Below are positions 49,369-58,546 of a DNA stretch of 64,000 nucleotides, piece by piece. A model generated the notes under the pieces. That model did no database searches. It was not told where the DNA came from and worked only from the letters and a program-made list of their open reading frames with translations. Origin of the DNA: Citromicrobium sp. UBA3494. GTDB taxonomy: Bacteria > Pseudomonadota > Alphaproteobacteria > Sphingomonadales > Sphingomonadaceae. Every line of letters begins with the position of its first letter. The stretch's first letter is position 1. The translations under genes and the position numbers were made by a program. The stretch covers positions 124,001 to 188,000 of the forward strand of contig DFQH01000006.1 of assembly GCA_002377695.1 (NCBI GenBank), written 5' to 3'.

Positions 49369-49458
49369 GTCACCCTGAACTTGTTTCAGGGTCCAGTCCT
49401 GAATCCTGAACGTTCGACGACGATGGTGGCTGGATGCTGAAACGAGTTCAGCATGACG
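49369..49458. repeat. Sphingomonad-type palindromic intergenic repeat, copy 2
   Basis: A 90-base element with the same ends and both stems as copy 1 at 48449. The centre differs: GAATCCTGAACGTTCGACGA instead of GCCTGCCGATCCGCGACAGG. It ends five bases from the stop of the intact thioesterase, as copy 1 does beside the relic. The 154 bases between it and the UVR gene show no feature. Confidence 0.85.
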
Positions 49459-49463
49459 CTTCA

Positions 49464-49871
49464 TCAATCCACCCGAAACGGCGCCGCGATCTCTGCGGTG
49501 ATCCGCTGCGGGCGCATCGTCTCGCGGTCGAGCATGGCCCAGCGGGTCAGCGCGGAGACCATCACCTTGCCCTCGTCATCGACGAACTGCACCTCGCGGT
49601 CGAAGCGCGCGCCGCGCGGCTCGCCCGAGACGCGGGTGCGGCCGTGTGCGATCTCGCCCTCGCGGATATTGCCGCGATAGTCGATCTCGTGGCGGCTCAC
49701 GACCCAGATGTATTTCTCGCGGTGTTCCTCGGGCGCGATGGCGTTCCAGTGGGCGACCGCGATGTCCTGAATCCAGCTGACCCAGACCGCGTTGTTGACG
49801 TGGCCCAGCTCGTCGATGTGCTCCGGGCTCGCCGTGACATCGTGCTCGAACGCCCAGTCGTTCCCGCTCAC
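49464..49871 (-). CDS. Acyl-CoA thioesterase, 4HBT hotdog fold
   Basis: 135 residues from GTG at 49871, which has AGGAGG five bases upstream. The family pattern is HDVTASPEHIDELGHVNNAV: the DxxGHVNN block with the catalytic-type Asp (Asp or Glu at residue about 19) and the central Asn, then WVSRHEIDYRGN. These enzymes hydrolyse acyl-CoA thioesters, such as 4-hydroxybenzoyl or fatty acyl. The substrate is not predictable. It starts 10 bases after the HAD gene stop and is probably co-transcribed with it. A decayed copy lies at 48545. Confidence 0.9.
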   Translation of the reverse strand: MSGNDWAFEHDVTASPEHIDELGHVNNAVWVSWIQDIAVAHWNAIAPEEHREKYIWVVSRHEIDYRGNIREGEIAHGRTRVSGEPRGARFDREVQFVDDEGKVMVSALTRWAMLDRETMRPQRITAEIAAPFRVD

Positions 49872-49881
49872 GCCAGCCTCC

Positions 49882-50526
49882 TCACGCTGCCTCCAGCTTG
49901 GCGTCCGGATCGACGCCGATGCTGCGCAGGTCCGCCTCGGCCTGAGCGGTGGTGGTGAAGACGAAGGCTTCCATCCCCACCGCCTTGGCACCCGCGACGT
50001 TCTTTTGCAGGTCGTCGAAGAACACGCATTCTTCCGGCACCAGGCCATAGGTTTCGGTCAGCCAGGTATACATGCGAGGATCGGGCTTGAGCGTGGAGTG
50101 ATCGGCGGAGACGCACGCGCCGTCGAACAGAGGCCAGAAGTCGTAGCGCCCGCGCAGGTAGGCGACGATCTCGTGCACATTGTCGGTGATCGCGTAGATG
50201 CCGTAGCCGCTCGCCTTCAGGCGGCGCATCAGCGGGGGCGTTTCCTCGATCAGGTGGAGGCTTTCGAACAGCGCGGAGACCAGCCGGTCGCAGGTCTTCC
50301 GGTCGAAGCCGTGACGTTCCCCGAACATGCGCTGGGTTTCGGTAAGGCTCATCGCGCCGCGATTGAGCGCACGGAAGATGTCGCCTCCGAACAGGTCCTG
50401 GCTGGTGATCCCGTCGGGCAGGTCCTTGCCGAAAGCAAGCTCGACGATTCGCTCCGGCTCCCACCGGACGATGACATTGCCGACATCGAAGACGACGTTT
50501 CGGATGGGGGTGGCGCGCTCGGTCAT
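49882..50526 (-). CDS. HAD family phosphatase
   Basis: 214 residues. Motif I is FDVGNVIVRW (nucleophile Asp in FDVGN, with Gly in place of the usual second Asp's neighbour), motif II is AITDN, motif III is LKPDPRMY with the Lys, and motif IV is VFFDDLQKN. The cap is a small helical C1 type. This YihX-like branch often acts on sugar phosphates such as alpha-glucose-1-phosphate, which is only a guess here. No strong ribosome site is visible before ATG 50526. Thioesterase follows after 10 bases. Confidence 0.9.
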   Translation of the reverse strand: MTERATPIRNVVFDVGNVIVRWEPERIVELAFGKDLPDGITSQDLFGGDIFRALNRGAMSLTETQRMFGERHGFDRKTCDRLVSALFESLHLIEETPPLMRRLKASGYGIYAITDNVHEIVAYLRGRYDFWPLFDGACVSADHSTLKPDPRMYTWLTETYGLVPEECVFFDDLQKNVAGAKAVGMEAFVFTTTAQAEADLRSIGVDPDAKLEAA

Positions 50527-50598
50527 GCGGTCTCGCTAAGCTGAAGGGTTCGGGTCTCAGCCGGTCCCATAGAAGCGCAGCGCACGCCGATCCACCGC

Positions 50599-51996
50599 TC
50601 AGTCGGCCACCGCCGCGCACCCGGGGGCGGAACGGCCCACCCGGGCGAGCATGGCGCACAGGTCGCGCTGGGGATCGTCGGTGCCCCGATAGACGAAGTG
50701 CTTCAGCTGCGCGGCCAGTTCTTCATCCCCGCTCTCCGCGACCAGCTGCCCCAGCCAGTCGTCGACCGAAACGATCCCGTCTCCGCCCGCATCCTTGCGG
50801 TTGGAGGCGACCAGTGCGGCGACGAAATCGAAGAAGTCGCGCCCGCCATTCGTCTGCGCCGCACCCTCCGCAATCATGCCGATCACCGTTCCGCAGGCAT
50901 AGTAGGCGTCGTAGTCGCGCCGCTCGTCGGCTTCGGCCAGCGGTTTGGAAACCGACATGGCGAGGCAGCTTTGCCATGTATTCGCAAGGTCGGCGCCTGC
51001 ATCGTAATCGGGGTCGATCCGTTCGATCAGACGGTAGGCGAGCAGGTTGGCTCCACCTTCGGTAATCCATGAATCGGCGGCGGACTCGTACTCGACCGTC
51101 TGCCCCAGCCAGAAATGCGCGCCTTCGTGGGCGATGAACCAGCGTACGCCCTGCAGAGCCTGCACGTTCTCCTCCACCAGCCCGTCGCCTTCCAGACGCA
51201 CGGTCAGTAGGCCCGCCAACACGCTGCCGCCCTGGCTGACGACGCCCGGCGTCGCCCCCGCCCAGCTCGAAAGCACCATAGGCTTGCCGCTGCCCGCCTG
51301 GTCGCCCAGCCGGTCGGCATAGATCGCGAAGGTCTGCGGCAGGAAATCGAGCAGTTCGCGGCGCAGCCACGCAGGCGTCTGCGGATCGATGATCGCGGTG
51401 AGATGGTCGGTCGAGATGGGCTGCGGATCGCCGAAGACGACGTAGGTAGCATCGTCACGCGTGGTCGCTGCCCGGTGGCGCTGACCCTTGTAGAGCAATG
51501 GCCCTGCCGCATCGCGGAAGACCATCTCCGTCTCCGGCCCCTCTTCCGCCATTTCCTGCGTTTCGCGGAGCCACGGCATCACCGCGAAGTGGCCGGTGAA
51601 CAGGGCCAGGGTGCCGTCGGTGAACCGCAAGGCAGGGTCGTAATCGGCCAGCAGGTCGTCGGCAAACGGGACGAACCGCACGGTCACTTTGCGCGGGACG
51701 GTTCCGTCATCGGCCAGCAGTACGTCGGTCTCGCCGATCCGTTGCAGCGAAACGCCATCGGTCTCGACCGTCCAGCTCAATTCGCGCCACCCTGAATTTT
51801 GCCGCCGCGCCCGGTTGGAGCGCGGAAAGGCCCACCCTTGCGCATCGCTCGGGAAATGGAACGTCGCGCTCCAGCCGCCCGCATCGTACACCACCTCGAC
51901 CCGCACCGGCGGTTCGTCGGGCGTGTCCTGCGCCGTCGCGATGGCCGGGCACACGAGCGCGAACAGCGCGGCGACCATCACCACGAGGCGCGCCAT
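50599..51996 (-). CDS. Secreted gluzincin metallopeptidase-like protein
   Basis: 465 residues. The signal peptide is MARLVVMVAALFALVCPAIA with cleavage near TAQD. The zinc site HEGAH is at residues 290-294 and the third ligand Glu313 is in WITEGGANLLAY, exactly 18 residues later as in M1 aminopeptidases. The N-terminal half is beta-rich and matches no known domain; the GAMEN-like motif is not evident. It has the same design as the lipoprotein at 4459 but little direct similarity. It begins one base after the oligopeptidase B stop, so the two are co-transcribed and probably both degrade peptides in the periplasm. Confidence 0.78.
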   Translation of the reverse strand: MARLVVMVAALFALVCPAIATAQDTPDEPPVRVEVVYDAGGWSATFHFPSDAQGWAFPRSNRARRQNSGWRELSWTVETDGVSLQRIGETDVLLADDGTVPRKVTVRFVPFADDLLADYDPALRFTDGTLALFTGHFAVMPWLRETQEMAEEGPETEMVFRDAAGPLLYKGQRHRAATTRDDATYVVFGDPQPISTDHLTAIIDPQTPAWLRRELLDFLPQTFAIYADRLGDQAGSGKPMVLSSWAGATPGVVSQGGSVLAGLLTVRLEGDGLVEENVQALQGVRWFIAHEGAHFWLGQTVEYESAADSWITEGGANLLAYRLIERIDPDYDAGADLANTWQSCLAMSVSKPLAEADERRDYDAYYACGTVIGMIAEGAAQTNGGRDFFDFVAALVASNRKDAGGDGIVSVDDWLGQLVAESGDEELAAQLKHFVYRGTDDPQRDLCAMLARVGRSAPGCAAVAD

Positions 51997-51997
51997 G

Positions 51998-54169
51998 TCA
52001 GTCGACCACGCCCAGCTGCGTCAGGATGAAGGCGAATTCCTCCGCGGTCTCGTACAGCGAGGCGAAGCGCCCGGACTTGCCGCCGTGGCCTGCGCCCATA
52101 TTGGTCTTGAGCAGCAGCGTGTTGTTATCGGTCTTGGTCGCGCGCAGCTTGGCGACCCACTTGGCGGGCTCCCAATAGGTCACGCGCGGATCGTTGAGGC
52201 CCGCGGTGACCAGCAGCGGCGGATAATCCTGCGCCACGACCTGGTCGTAAGGCGAGTAGCTGAGCATGTAGGCGAAGGCCTGCTTGCTCTCGATCGGGTT
52301 GCCCCACTCGGGCCATTCGCCGGGCGTCAGCGGCAGGTCCTTGTCGAGCATCGTGTTGAGCACATCGACGAAGGGCACATGCGCGGCCACGGCACCCCAC
52401 AGATCGGGATCGGTGTTGACCACCACGCCCATCAGCTCGCCCCCGGCGCTGCCGCCGCTGGCGCTGATCTGGCCCTTTTCGGTATAGCCCGCGTCGATCA
52501 GGCCCTTGGCGACATCGACGAAATCCTCGAACGTGTTGGTCCGCTCGTTCAGCTTGCCCTGCAGGTACCAGCGGCGGCCGAGATCGTCGCCGCCGCGGAT
52601 ATGCGCGATGGCATAGGCCATGCCGCGATCGACCAGGCTGAGCCGGCTGGTGGAGAAGCCCGGCGGAACGGCGTAGCCATAGGCGCCGTAGGCATAGAGG
52701 TGCAGCGGGCCGGCCCCGGCGGGGCGATCCTTGCGCATCACCACGCTGACCGGAACCTGCGTGCCGTCGCGCGCGGTGATCGTCAGCCGCTCGGTCTTGT
52801 ACTGCGTCGCGTCGTAGCCGCTGGGAATTTCCTGCTGCTTGAGCAGTTCGAGCGCGCCGGTCTTCACGTCGTAGTCGTAGACCGATCCGGGCGTGACCAT
52901 GCTCTGGTACGATAGGCGCAGCTTCTGCATGTCGTATTCGGGGTTGTTCGACAGCCCGGCAACAAAGCTCGCTTCGGGGAAGCGAATCGGCGTCATGTCG
53001 TCCGCATCGTCGTAGGCGCGCAGCTGAACCTGATCGAGCCCGGCGAGCCGCCCTTCGGTGACGTAGAAGTCCTTGAACAGCTCGAAATCGGTCAGGTAGA
53101 AATCGTCCGATCCTTCGATCAGCGTGGTCCACTCGCCCGGATTGGCGAGCGGCGCGGTCGCCATGCGGAAATTGATGTGGTCGTCGTTGGTGTGGATGAA
53201 CAGCGTGTTGTCGCGCACATCGACATCGTATTCGACGCCCTTCTTCCGCGCCTTCACGAGCGTCTGCTCGCCGGTCGGGTTGTCGGCGGGGACCAGCCAG
53301 ACTTCGCTCGTCTCGTTGTCGCCCGTGCCGATCACCAGCCAGTCTTCCTGCGCGGAGAGGCCTGCGCCCACGCGGAAGCCTTCGTCCTCCTCGCGGAATA
53401 TCTCGACATCTTCGGAAACATCGGTGCCGAGCCTGTGCAGGCGGACATTGTCGACGCGCCAGTTCTCGTTCGCCTTGCCGTAGGCGATCATCGTGTCGTT
53501 CGCGAGCCAGGTGAGGCCCGAGAGCGTTTCGGGAATCACATCGTCCAGCAGCTCGCCGGTCTGCAAGTCCTTCACCCGCGCGGTGAACCGCTCCGACCCG
53601 TTGTCGTCGGCCGAGTAGGCGAGATAGCGCCCGTCCTTGCTGACCGAGAACGCGCCGAGGCGGAAATAGTCCTTGCCCTCGGCGAGCTGGTTCTCGTCCA
53701 GCAGCAGCTGCGGCTCACCGCCCGCCACCGGCTTGCGATAGTGCAGCCGGTATTCCTTGCCTTCTTCGAACTCGGACCAGTAGAGCCAGTCGCCATCCTT
53801 CTGCGGCACCGTGGAATCGTCTTCCTTGATGCGGCCCTTCATCTCTTCGAACAACTGATCCACCAGTGCCTGGTGCGGCGCCATCTGCGCTTCGAACCAG
53901 GCGTTTTCCTGATTCAGATATTCGAGCACGTCCTCGTCATCGACGACCGGGTAGGACTGGTCTTTCAACCAGTGATAGGGATCGCTCAGGGTGATCCCGT
54001 GGGTGGTGAAGGAATAGTCGCGGCGCTCTGCCACGGGAGGGGAAGTAGGCGCTGTCTCGCTCACGCTGGTATCGGCTCCGCTCGATTGGGCCGCTGCCAT
54101 TGCCGGCATGATCAATGCGGACGTGGTCAGCATCGACAGGGCGATGGCTGCGGTGAAAAGCTTGCTCAT
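51998..54169 (-). CDS. ptrB: Exported oligopeptidase B (S9A prolyl oligopeptidase family)
   Basis: 723 residues. A signal peptide of about 27 residues (ending MPAMAAAQ) precedes the mature enzyme, so it is periplasmic. The beta-propeller spans about 75-450 and the alpha/beta-hydrolase domain follows with the nucleophile Ser574 in ASGGSAGGELM, Asp660 in LNDPRV and His695 in MGAGHGG. The nearby RGGDDLGRRWY and FEDFVDVAKGLID are family motifs. It cuts peptides after basic residues. ATG at 54169 follows GGGGGAG. The gluzincin-like gene follows after one base, and aminopeptidase P is divergent, making a protease cluster. Confidence 0.95.
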   Translation of the reverse strand: MSKLFTAAIALSMLTTSALIMPAMAAAQSSGADTSVSETAPTSPPVAERRDYSFTTHGITLSDPYHWLKDQSYPVVDDEDVLEYLNQENAWFEAQMAPHQALVDQLFEEMKGRIKEDDSTVPQKDGDWLYWSEFEEGKEYRLHYRKPVAGGEPQLLLDENQLAEGKDYFRLGAFSVSKDGRYLAYSADDNGSERFTARVKDLQTGELLDDVIPETLSGLTWLANDTMIAYGKANENWRVDNVRLHRLGTDVSEDVEIFREEDEGFRVGAGLSAQEDWLVIGTGDNETSEVWLVPADNPTGEQTLVKARKKGVEYDVDVRDNTLFIHTNDDHINFRMATAPLANPGEWTTLIEGSDDFYLTDFELFKDFYVTEGRLAGLDQVQLRAYDDADDMTPIRFPEASFVAGLSNNPEYDMQKLRLSYQSMVTPGSVYDYDVKTGALELLKQQEIPSGYDATQYKTERLTITARDGTQVPVSVVMRKDRPAGAGPLHLYAYGAYGYAVPPGFSTSRLSLVDRGMAYAIAHIRGGDDLGRRWYLQGKLNERTNTFEDFVDVAKGLIDAGYTEKGQISASGGSAGGELMGVVVNTDPDLWGAVAAHVPFVDVLNTMLDKDLPLTPGEWPEWGNPIESKQAFAYMLSYSPYDQVVAQDYPPLLVTAGLNDPRVTYWEPAKWVAKLRATKTDNNTLLLKTNMGAGHGGKSGRFASLYETAEEFAFILTQLGVVD

Positions 54170-54279
54170 GTTCGGCTCCCCCTCTGGGCGATGCGACGCG
54201 GCTTTGAAAGCCTTGCTTTGCCGGGGTATGACCCCAGATCATTCCCATAGCCAGACTTTCGAATGACAGGATCGACCAA

Positions 54280-56124
54280 ATGCTGATGCAGACCCACGAA
54301 GCCCGCCTTTCCGCCCTGCGCGAGGAACTGAAAAAGCGCGGGCTGGACGGGTTCTGCGTGCCCATCGCCGATGCCCACATGAGCGAATATGTGGGCGAGG
54401 ATGCGCAGCGCCTGCGCTGGCTGACCGGCTTCGGTGGCTCTGCGGGCAGCGCGGCGGTGCTGCCCGACAAGGCGGCGATCTTCGTCGACGGGCGCTATAC
54501 CGTGCAGGTGCGCGACCAGGTTGAAGAACGCCTGTTCGAATACCGCGGCGTTCCGAAGGACAGCCCGGCGGCCTGGCTGGCCCGCAATGCGCAGGAAGGC
54601 GCGAAGATCGGCTACGACGCATGGCTCGCCACCCCGGGCTGGGTCCGCTCCACGACGGCCGCGCTGGAAAAGGTGGGGGCGAAACTGGTCGCGGTCGACG
54701 GCAATCCGATCGACGCGGTGTGGCAGGACCGGCCCGCGCAAAGCGATGCGGCGGCGCGGGTCCATGCAGACGAACACGCAGGCCGCAATGCACAGGACAA
54801 GCGGCAGGCCATCGCCGACTGGCTGACCGAGGAAAAGCTCGACGCGGTCGTGCTCAGCGCGCTCGACTCGGTCGGCTGGGCCTTCAACATTCGCGGGGCC
54901 GATATCGCGCATACCCCCGTTGCGATGGCCTTCGCGCTGGTTTCGCAGGACGGCACGGCGCAGCTCTTCATCGACGAGAACAAGGTCTCGCCCGAGCTGA
55001 AGCAGCATCTGGGCAATGCGGTGAGCATCCGTCCCCGCACCGAATTCGAGACTGCGCTGGGCGAAGTGGGCGACAAGCGCATCGCGCTCGACCCGGAATA
55101 CGGCGTCGCGGCCATCGCGCAGGCGCTGGAAGCGGGCGGCGCGAAGGTGGTCGAGACGCGCGACCCCACGATTCTGCCGCGCGCGATCAAGAACGAGGCC
55201 GAGGTGGAGGGCCACCGCGATGCGCAGGCGCGCGACGGGGCGGCCGTCTCCCGCTTCCTCGCCTGGATCGAGGCCGAGGCTCCCTCGGGCACAATCGACG
55301 AGCTGACCGCGGCGGCCAAGCTGCTGGAATTCCGGTCGGTCGATGGCGACCTGAAGGATACCTCCTTCGACACCATTTCGGCTGCAGCGGGCCACGCCGC
55401 GCTGCCGCACTACAAGGTGGACGAGGACAGCAATATCACGATCCCGCCGGGCAGCATCTTCCTGTGCGATTCGGGCGGCCAGTACATCGGCGAAACCGGC
55501 GCTGGCACCACCGACATCACCCGCACCGTGTGGGTCGGCAGCAAGGACGGCGACGCGCAGCCCACGGCGGAGATGAAGGACCGCTTCACCCGCGTCCTGA
55601 AGGGCCATATCGCCATTGCGCAGGCGATCTTCCCCGAAGGCACCACGGGCGGCCAGCTCGATACGCTGGCACGCCATGCGCTGTGGCAGGTCGGCTGCGA
55701 CTACGCCCACGGCACCGGCCACGGCGTGGGCAGCGCGCTGGGCGTGCACGAGGGCCCGCAGCGGATCGCCAAGACCACCGGTTCGCAGGGCGGCACGACC
55801 GAGCCTCTTGCGGCAGGCATGATCTGCTCGAACGAGCCCGGCTACTACAAGGCGGGCGAATTCGGCATCCGGATCGAAAACCTAGTCCTGATCGAGGAGC
55901 GCGAGATCGAGAATGCCGACGAGGGCACGTGGTTCGGGTTCGAGAACCTGACCTGGGTGCCGATCGACCGCACGCTTATCGATGTCGATCTGCTGACGCC
56001 CGAGGAACGCGACTGGGTCGACCACTACCACGCCTGCTGCCGCGAGATCCTGAGCGCGCGCCTTGCCGAAACCGGAGACACCCAGGCGACCGACTGGCTG
56101 GAGCGGCACACGCAGCCGCTCTGA
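54280..56124 (+). CDS. Aminopeptidase P family (M24B), long form
   Basis: 614 residues, the long three-domain form with two creatinase-like N-terminal domains (about 1-160 and 165-310) before the catalytic pita-bread domain. The metal ligands are Asp in LCDSGGQYIGETGAGTTDIT, His in YAHGTGHGVGS, Glu in NEPGYYKAG and the final Glu in ENLVLIEE-like. It removes N-terminal residues before proline. No signal peptide, so cytoplasmic. ATG at 54280 follows AGGATCG. It is divergent from oligopeptidase B with 110 bases between. Confidence 0.94.
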   Translation: MLMQTHEARLSALREELKKRGLDGFCVPIADAHMSEYVGEDAQRLRWLTGFGGSAGSAAVLPDKAAIFVDGRYTVQVRDQVEERLFEYRGVPKDSPAAWLARNAQEGAKIGYDAWLATPGWVRSTTAALEKVGAKLVAVDGNPIDAVWQDRPAQSDAAARVHADEHAGRNAQDKRQAIADWLTEEKLDAVVLSALDSVGWAFNIRGADIAHTPVAMAFALVSQDGTAQLFIDENKVSPELKQHLGNAVSIRPRTEFETALGEVGDKRIALDPEYGVAAIAQALEAGGAKVVETRDPTILPRAIKNEAEVEGHRDAQARDGAAVSRFLAWIEAEAPSGTIDELTAAAKLLEFRSVDGDLKDTSFDTISAAAGHAALPHYKVDEDSNITIPPGSIFLCDSGGQYIGETGAGTTDITRTVWVGSKDGDAQPTAEMKDRFTRVLKGHIAIAQAIFPEGTTGGQLDTLARHALWQVGCDYAHGTGHGVGSALGVHEGPQRIAKTTGSQGGTTEPLAAGMICSNEPGYYKAGEFGIRIENLVLIEEREIENADEGTWFGFENLTWVPIDRTLIDVDLLTPEERDWVDHYHACCREILSARLAETGDTQATDWLERHTQPL

Positions 56125-56199
56125 GGGTGCTTGCCGACCGGCAAGTGTTCGCGTAATGTTCCCGTTCTTACGAGGGTCGCGACTCGGGAGAATGAGACC

Positions 56200-56595
56200 A
56201 TGATCGGTTACGTAACGCTGGGGACCAACGATCTGCAGGGCAACGCGCCCTTCTACGATGCCATCGCCAGGGAAATGGGCACTGGCCGGATGATGGAATT
56301 CGACAGTTTCATCGCCTGGGGCGAGCCTGACGGCGCGGCGGGCGTTGCCCTGACCAGGCCCTATGACGGCAAGACGGCCACCGTGGGCAACGGCACGATG
56401 GTGGCGCTGCAGGCGAAGGACAAGGACCAGGTCCACCGCTTGCACGAAATCGCGCTGGCCAATGGCGGAACCGACGAAGGTGCCCCCGGCCCGCGCGGCG
56501 AGGCGGACGAGAACGGGCTGGTGTTCTACGCCGCCTATTTCCGCGACCGCGACGGCAACAAGCTCAACGCCTTCTGCATGACCCCCAACGGGTAG
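56200..56595 (+). CDS. VOC (glyoxalase) superfamily protein
   Basis: 131 residues, a single vicinal-oxygen-chelate domain. The start MIGYVTLGTNDLQGNAPFYD is characteristic, and VFYAAYFRDRDGNKLNAFCM is the second half with the usual GNK ending. The metal ligand set is incomplete, so a thiol-independent or non-catalytic role is possible. ATG at 56200 is preceded by CGGGAGAATGAGACC; the open frame upstream to 56131 is not family-like. The cupin gene follows after eight bases. Confidence 0.88.
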   Translation: MIGYVTLGTNDLQGNAPFYDAIAREMGTGRMMEFDSFIAWGEPDGAAGVALTRPYDGKTATVGNGTMVALQAKDKDQVHRLHEIALANGGTDEGAPGPRGEADENGLVFYAAYFRDRDGNKLNAFCMTPNG

Positions 56596-56603
56596 CGGGG
56601 CGG

Positions 56604-57002
56604 ATGGCTGAACCGCGCAAGCTCTCCGAAAACCCGATCCATCTCGGCCTGGGGGCGACTGCCGAAGCGCAGCCGCCCTTCACCGGGATGGGCTGGTACG
56701 AGGAATATGGTCGACGCAACGCTGCCGATGGCGCGGAGGGCCGGCTCGTCTCGATGCACAGCTTTTCGGAAAGCTGGGGCAGCTGGGAAATGCACCCGCG
56801 GGGGCACGAGGTGGTCGTGTGTACGGCGGGCGAGATCACGCTGGTCCAGGAATATCCGGATGGGCGGGTCGAAAGGCTGACGCTCGCCCCTGGCGACTAT
56901 GCGATCAACGTTCCCGGCGTGTGGCACACGGCGGATGTCGCCGGGCAGGCAACCGCGCTGTTCATCACGGCTGGCGAGGGAACACAGCACCGTTCCCGCT
57001 GA
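56604..57002 (+). CDS. Cupin domain protein
   Basis: 132 residues. The cupin fold shows SWEMHPRGHEVVVCTAGE (motif 1) and GDYAINVPGVWHTADV (motif 2), with the metal-type His residues HPRGHE and WHTAD. It may bind a metal and a small ligand; substrate unknown. GGGGCGG lies just before the ATG, and the gene follows the VOC gene closely, so they are probably an operon. No signal peptide. Confidence 0.87.
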   Translation: MAEPRKLSENPIHLGLGATAEAQPPFTGMGWYEEYGRRNAADGAEGRLVSMHSFSESWGSWEMHPRGHEVVVCTAGEITLVQEYPDGRVERLTLAPGDYAINVPGVWHTADVAGQATALFITAGEGTQHRSR

Positions 57003-57029
57003 TCCTGCGGATTGCGGTGGTGTGAACGT

Positions 57030-57071
57030 GGGCCCGATCGCGCGACAAAGCGTTACAATCGGGCCCGATCG
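57030..57071 (+). repeat. Direct repeat upstream of the EF-hand/two-component run
   Basis: GGGCCCGATCG occurs at 57030-57040 and again at 57061-57071, a period of 31 bases (about three helical turns). GCGACAAAG occurs after each, at 57042 and 57084. These spaced direct repeats lie in the 194-base region before the EF-hand gene and are candidates for binding of the OmpR-type regulator encoded two genes later. Function is inferred from position only. Confidence 0.5.
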
Positions 57072-57196
57072 TGGCAAATCCTTGCGACAAAGGCCGGCTA
57101 GAAAGGGTGTCATGAGCTGCGCGGCGGGTTTCGATCTCCCCCCTACCCCTCCCCGTCGTGCAGCTCTTCCCATTGTAACCTCAGGAGAACCACCCG

Positions 57197-57787
57197 ATGA
57201 AAGCTCCCATTCTCGCCGCAGCCGGTCTCTCGCTGCTGGCAGGCACCGCCGCCATCGCCCAGCCTGCGGAGCGTAGCGCGACACCCATGACCCGCGCCGA
57301 CATGAGCCAGAAGGCCGCAGAGCGCTTCCAGAAGATGGACCTCAACGATGACGGCGTGCTCGATCTGGCCGACAGTGAACTGCGCCGCCAGCAACGCATC
57401 GCCCGCATCGATACCGACGGCAACGGCGCGATCAGCGCTGCCGAGCGCGAGGCCGCCCGCGAAGCGCGCCAGGCACGCCGTGCCGAACGCCGCGAAGCGC
57501 GCGGTGTCGAAAGTGACCGGCGCGGGCATGGCAAACGCTGGAAGCGGGGCATGCGCGGACATCGTGGCATGATGGGCGGACGCATGATGGTGCGCGCCGA
57601 CGCCAATGGCGACGGCCGCATCACGCTGCAGGAAATGCAGGCCCACGCGCTTGCTCGCTTCGACCGTATCGATACCAACAGCGATGGCACGGTGACGGCG
57701 GAGGAACGCCGGGCCGCCCGCGCCGCGATGCGTGCCGAACGGCAGGAACGCCGCGAGCAGCGCCGCGCCGAACGCGCGAGCCAGTAA
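57197..57787 (+). CDS. Secreted four-EF-hand protein
   Basis: 196 residues. The signal peptide is MKAPILAAAGLSLLAGTAAIA with cleavage before QPAE. Four EF-hand loops follow: DLNDDGVLDLAD (about 51-62), DTDGNGAISAAE (about 72-83), DANGDGRITLQE (about 135-146) and DTNSDGTVTAEE (about 158-169), all with the Asp/Asn/Gly pattern for calcium. Between the pairs is a His/Arg/Met-rich stretch (KRWKRGMRGHRGMMGGRMM). The C-terminus is a charged coiled helix. AGGAGA precedes the ATG by 12 bases. The response regulator gene starts 10 bases after the stop, so it may report calcium to the two-component system. Confidence 0.9.
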   Translation: MKAPILAAAGLSLLAGTAAIAQPAERSATPMTRADMSQKAAERFQKMDLNDDGVLDLADSELRRQQRIARIDTDGNGAISAAEREAAREARQARRAERREARGVESDRRGHGKRWKRGMRGHRGMMGGRMMVRADANGDGRITLQEMQAHALARFDRIDTNSDGTVTAEERRAARAAMRAERQERREQRRAERASQ

Positions 57788-57797
57788 CGTAGCGCCC

Positions 57798-58538
57798 ATG
57801 GCCACGCCCGAGGACACTTCGGCCACCACCCTGCTGCTCGTCGATGACGAACGCAGCCTTCGCGAACCCCTGGTCGACTATCTGGTCGGCCAGGGGTTCG
57901 TGGTGCTGGAGGCGGAAAGCGCCGCCGCCGCGCGCAGTCTGCTGCGCGAACACCGCGCGGACCTCGCACTGGTCGACATCATGATGCCGGGCGAGGACGG
58001 TCTTTCGCTCACCCGCCACCTGATCGAGGCGCAGAAACTGCCGACCATCCTGCTTACCGCCATGGGCGAAGCGACCGACCGGATCGTGGGGCTGGAAATC
58101 GGTGCGGACGATTACGTGACCAAGCCGTTCGAACCGCGCGAACTGGTTGCGCGCATCCGCTCCGTCCTCAGGCGCGCGGGCCGCCATTCGCCCGAGCGGG
58201 AGGACGAGGACGCGCCCTACCTTTTCGAAGGCTGGCTGCTCGATCCGCTCAAGCAGCGACTGACCGATCCCGGGGGGGCGGTAATCCCCATCTCCACCGC
58301 AGAATTCCGCATGTTACGGGCGTTCCTCGATCATCCGCGCGCCGTGCTCGACCGGGATCGGCTGCTGGACATGGTGCAGGGGCGCGAGGCGCATCTGTTC
58401 GACCGGGCGGTGGACAACCAGGTCAGCCGCCTGCGCCGCAAGATCGAGGAAGATAGTCGTCACCCGCAGTTCATCCAGACCGTGCGCGGCGGCGGCTATC
58501 GCTTCTCCGCCGACGTCACCCGCACGACCTCTGGCTGA
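57798..58538 (+). CDS. OmpR-family response regulator
   Basis: 246 residues. Receiver domain with DDE at 16-18, phosphoacceptor Asp60 in LVDIMMPGEDG, Thr in LTAMG and Lys in VTKPFEPREL. The C-terminal winged helix (about 140-240) has STAEFRMLRAFLDHPRAVLDR and LRRKIEEDSRHPQFIQTVRGGGYRF, the OmpR/PhoB DNA-binding signature. ATG at 57798 starts the receiver; the frame is open upstream but that is EF-hand gene antiframe. The kinase gene follows after eight bases. Confidence 0.95.
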   Translation: MATPEDTSATTLLLVDDERSLREPLVDYLVGQGFVVLEAESAAAARSLLREHRADLALVDIMMPGEDGLSLTRHLIEAQKLPTILLTAMGEATDRIVGLEIGADDYVTKPFEPRELVARIRSVLRRAGRHSPEREDEDAPYLFEGWLLDPLKQRLTDPGGAVIPISTAEFRMLRAFLDHPRAVLDRDRLLDMVQGREAHLFDRAVDNQVSRLRRKIEEDSRHPQFIQTVRGGGYRFSADVTRTTSG

Positions 58539-58546
58539 CGGGTTCC

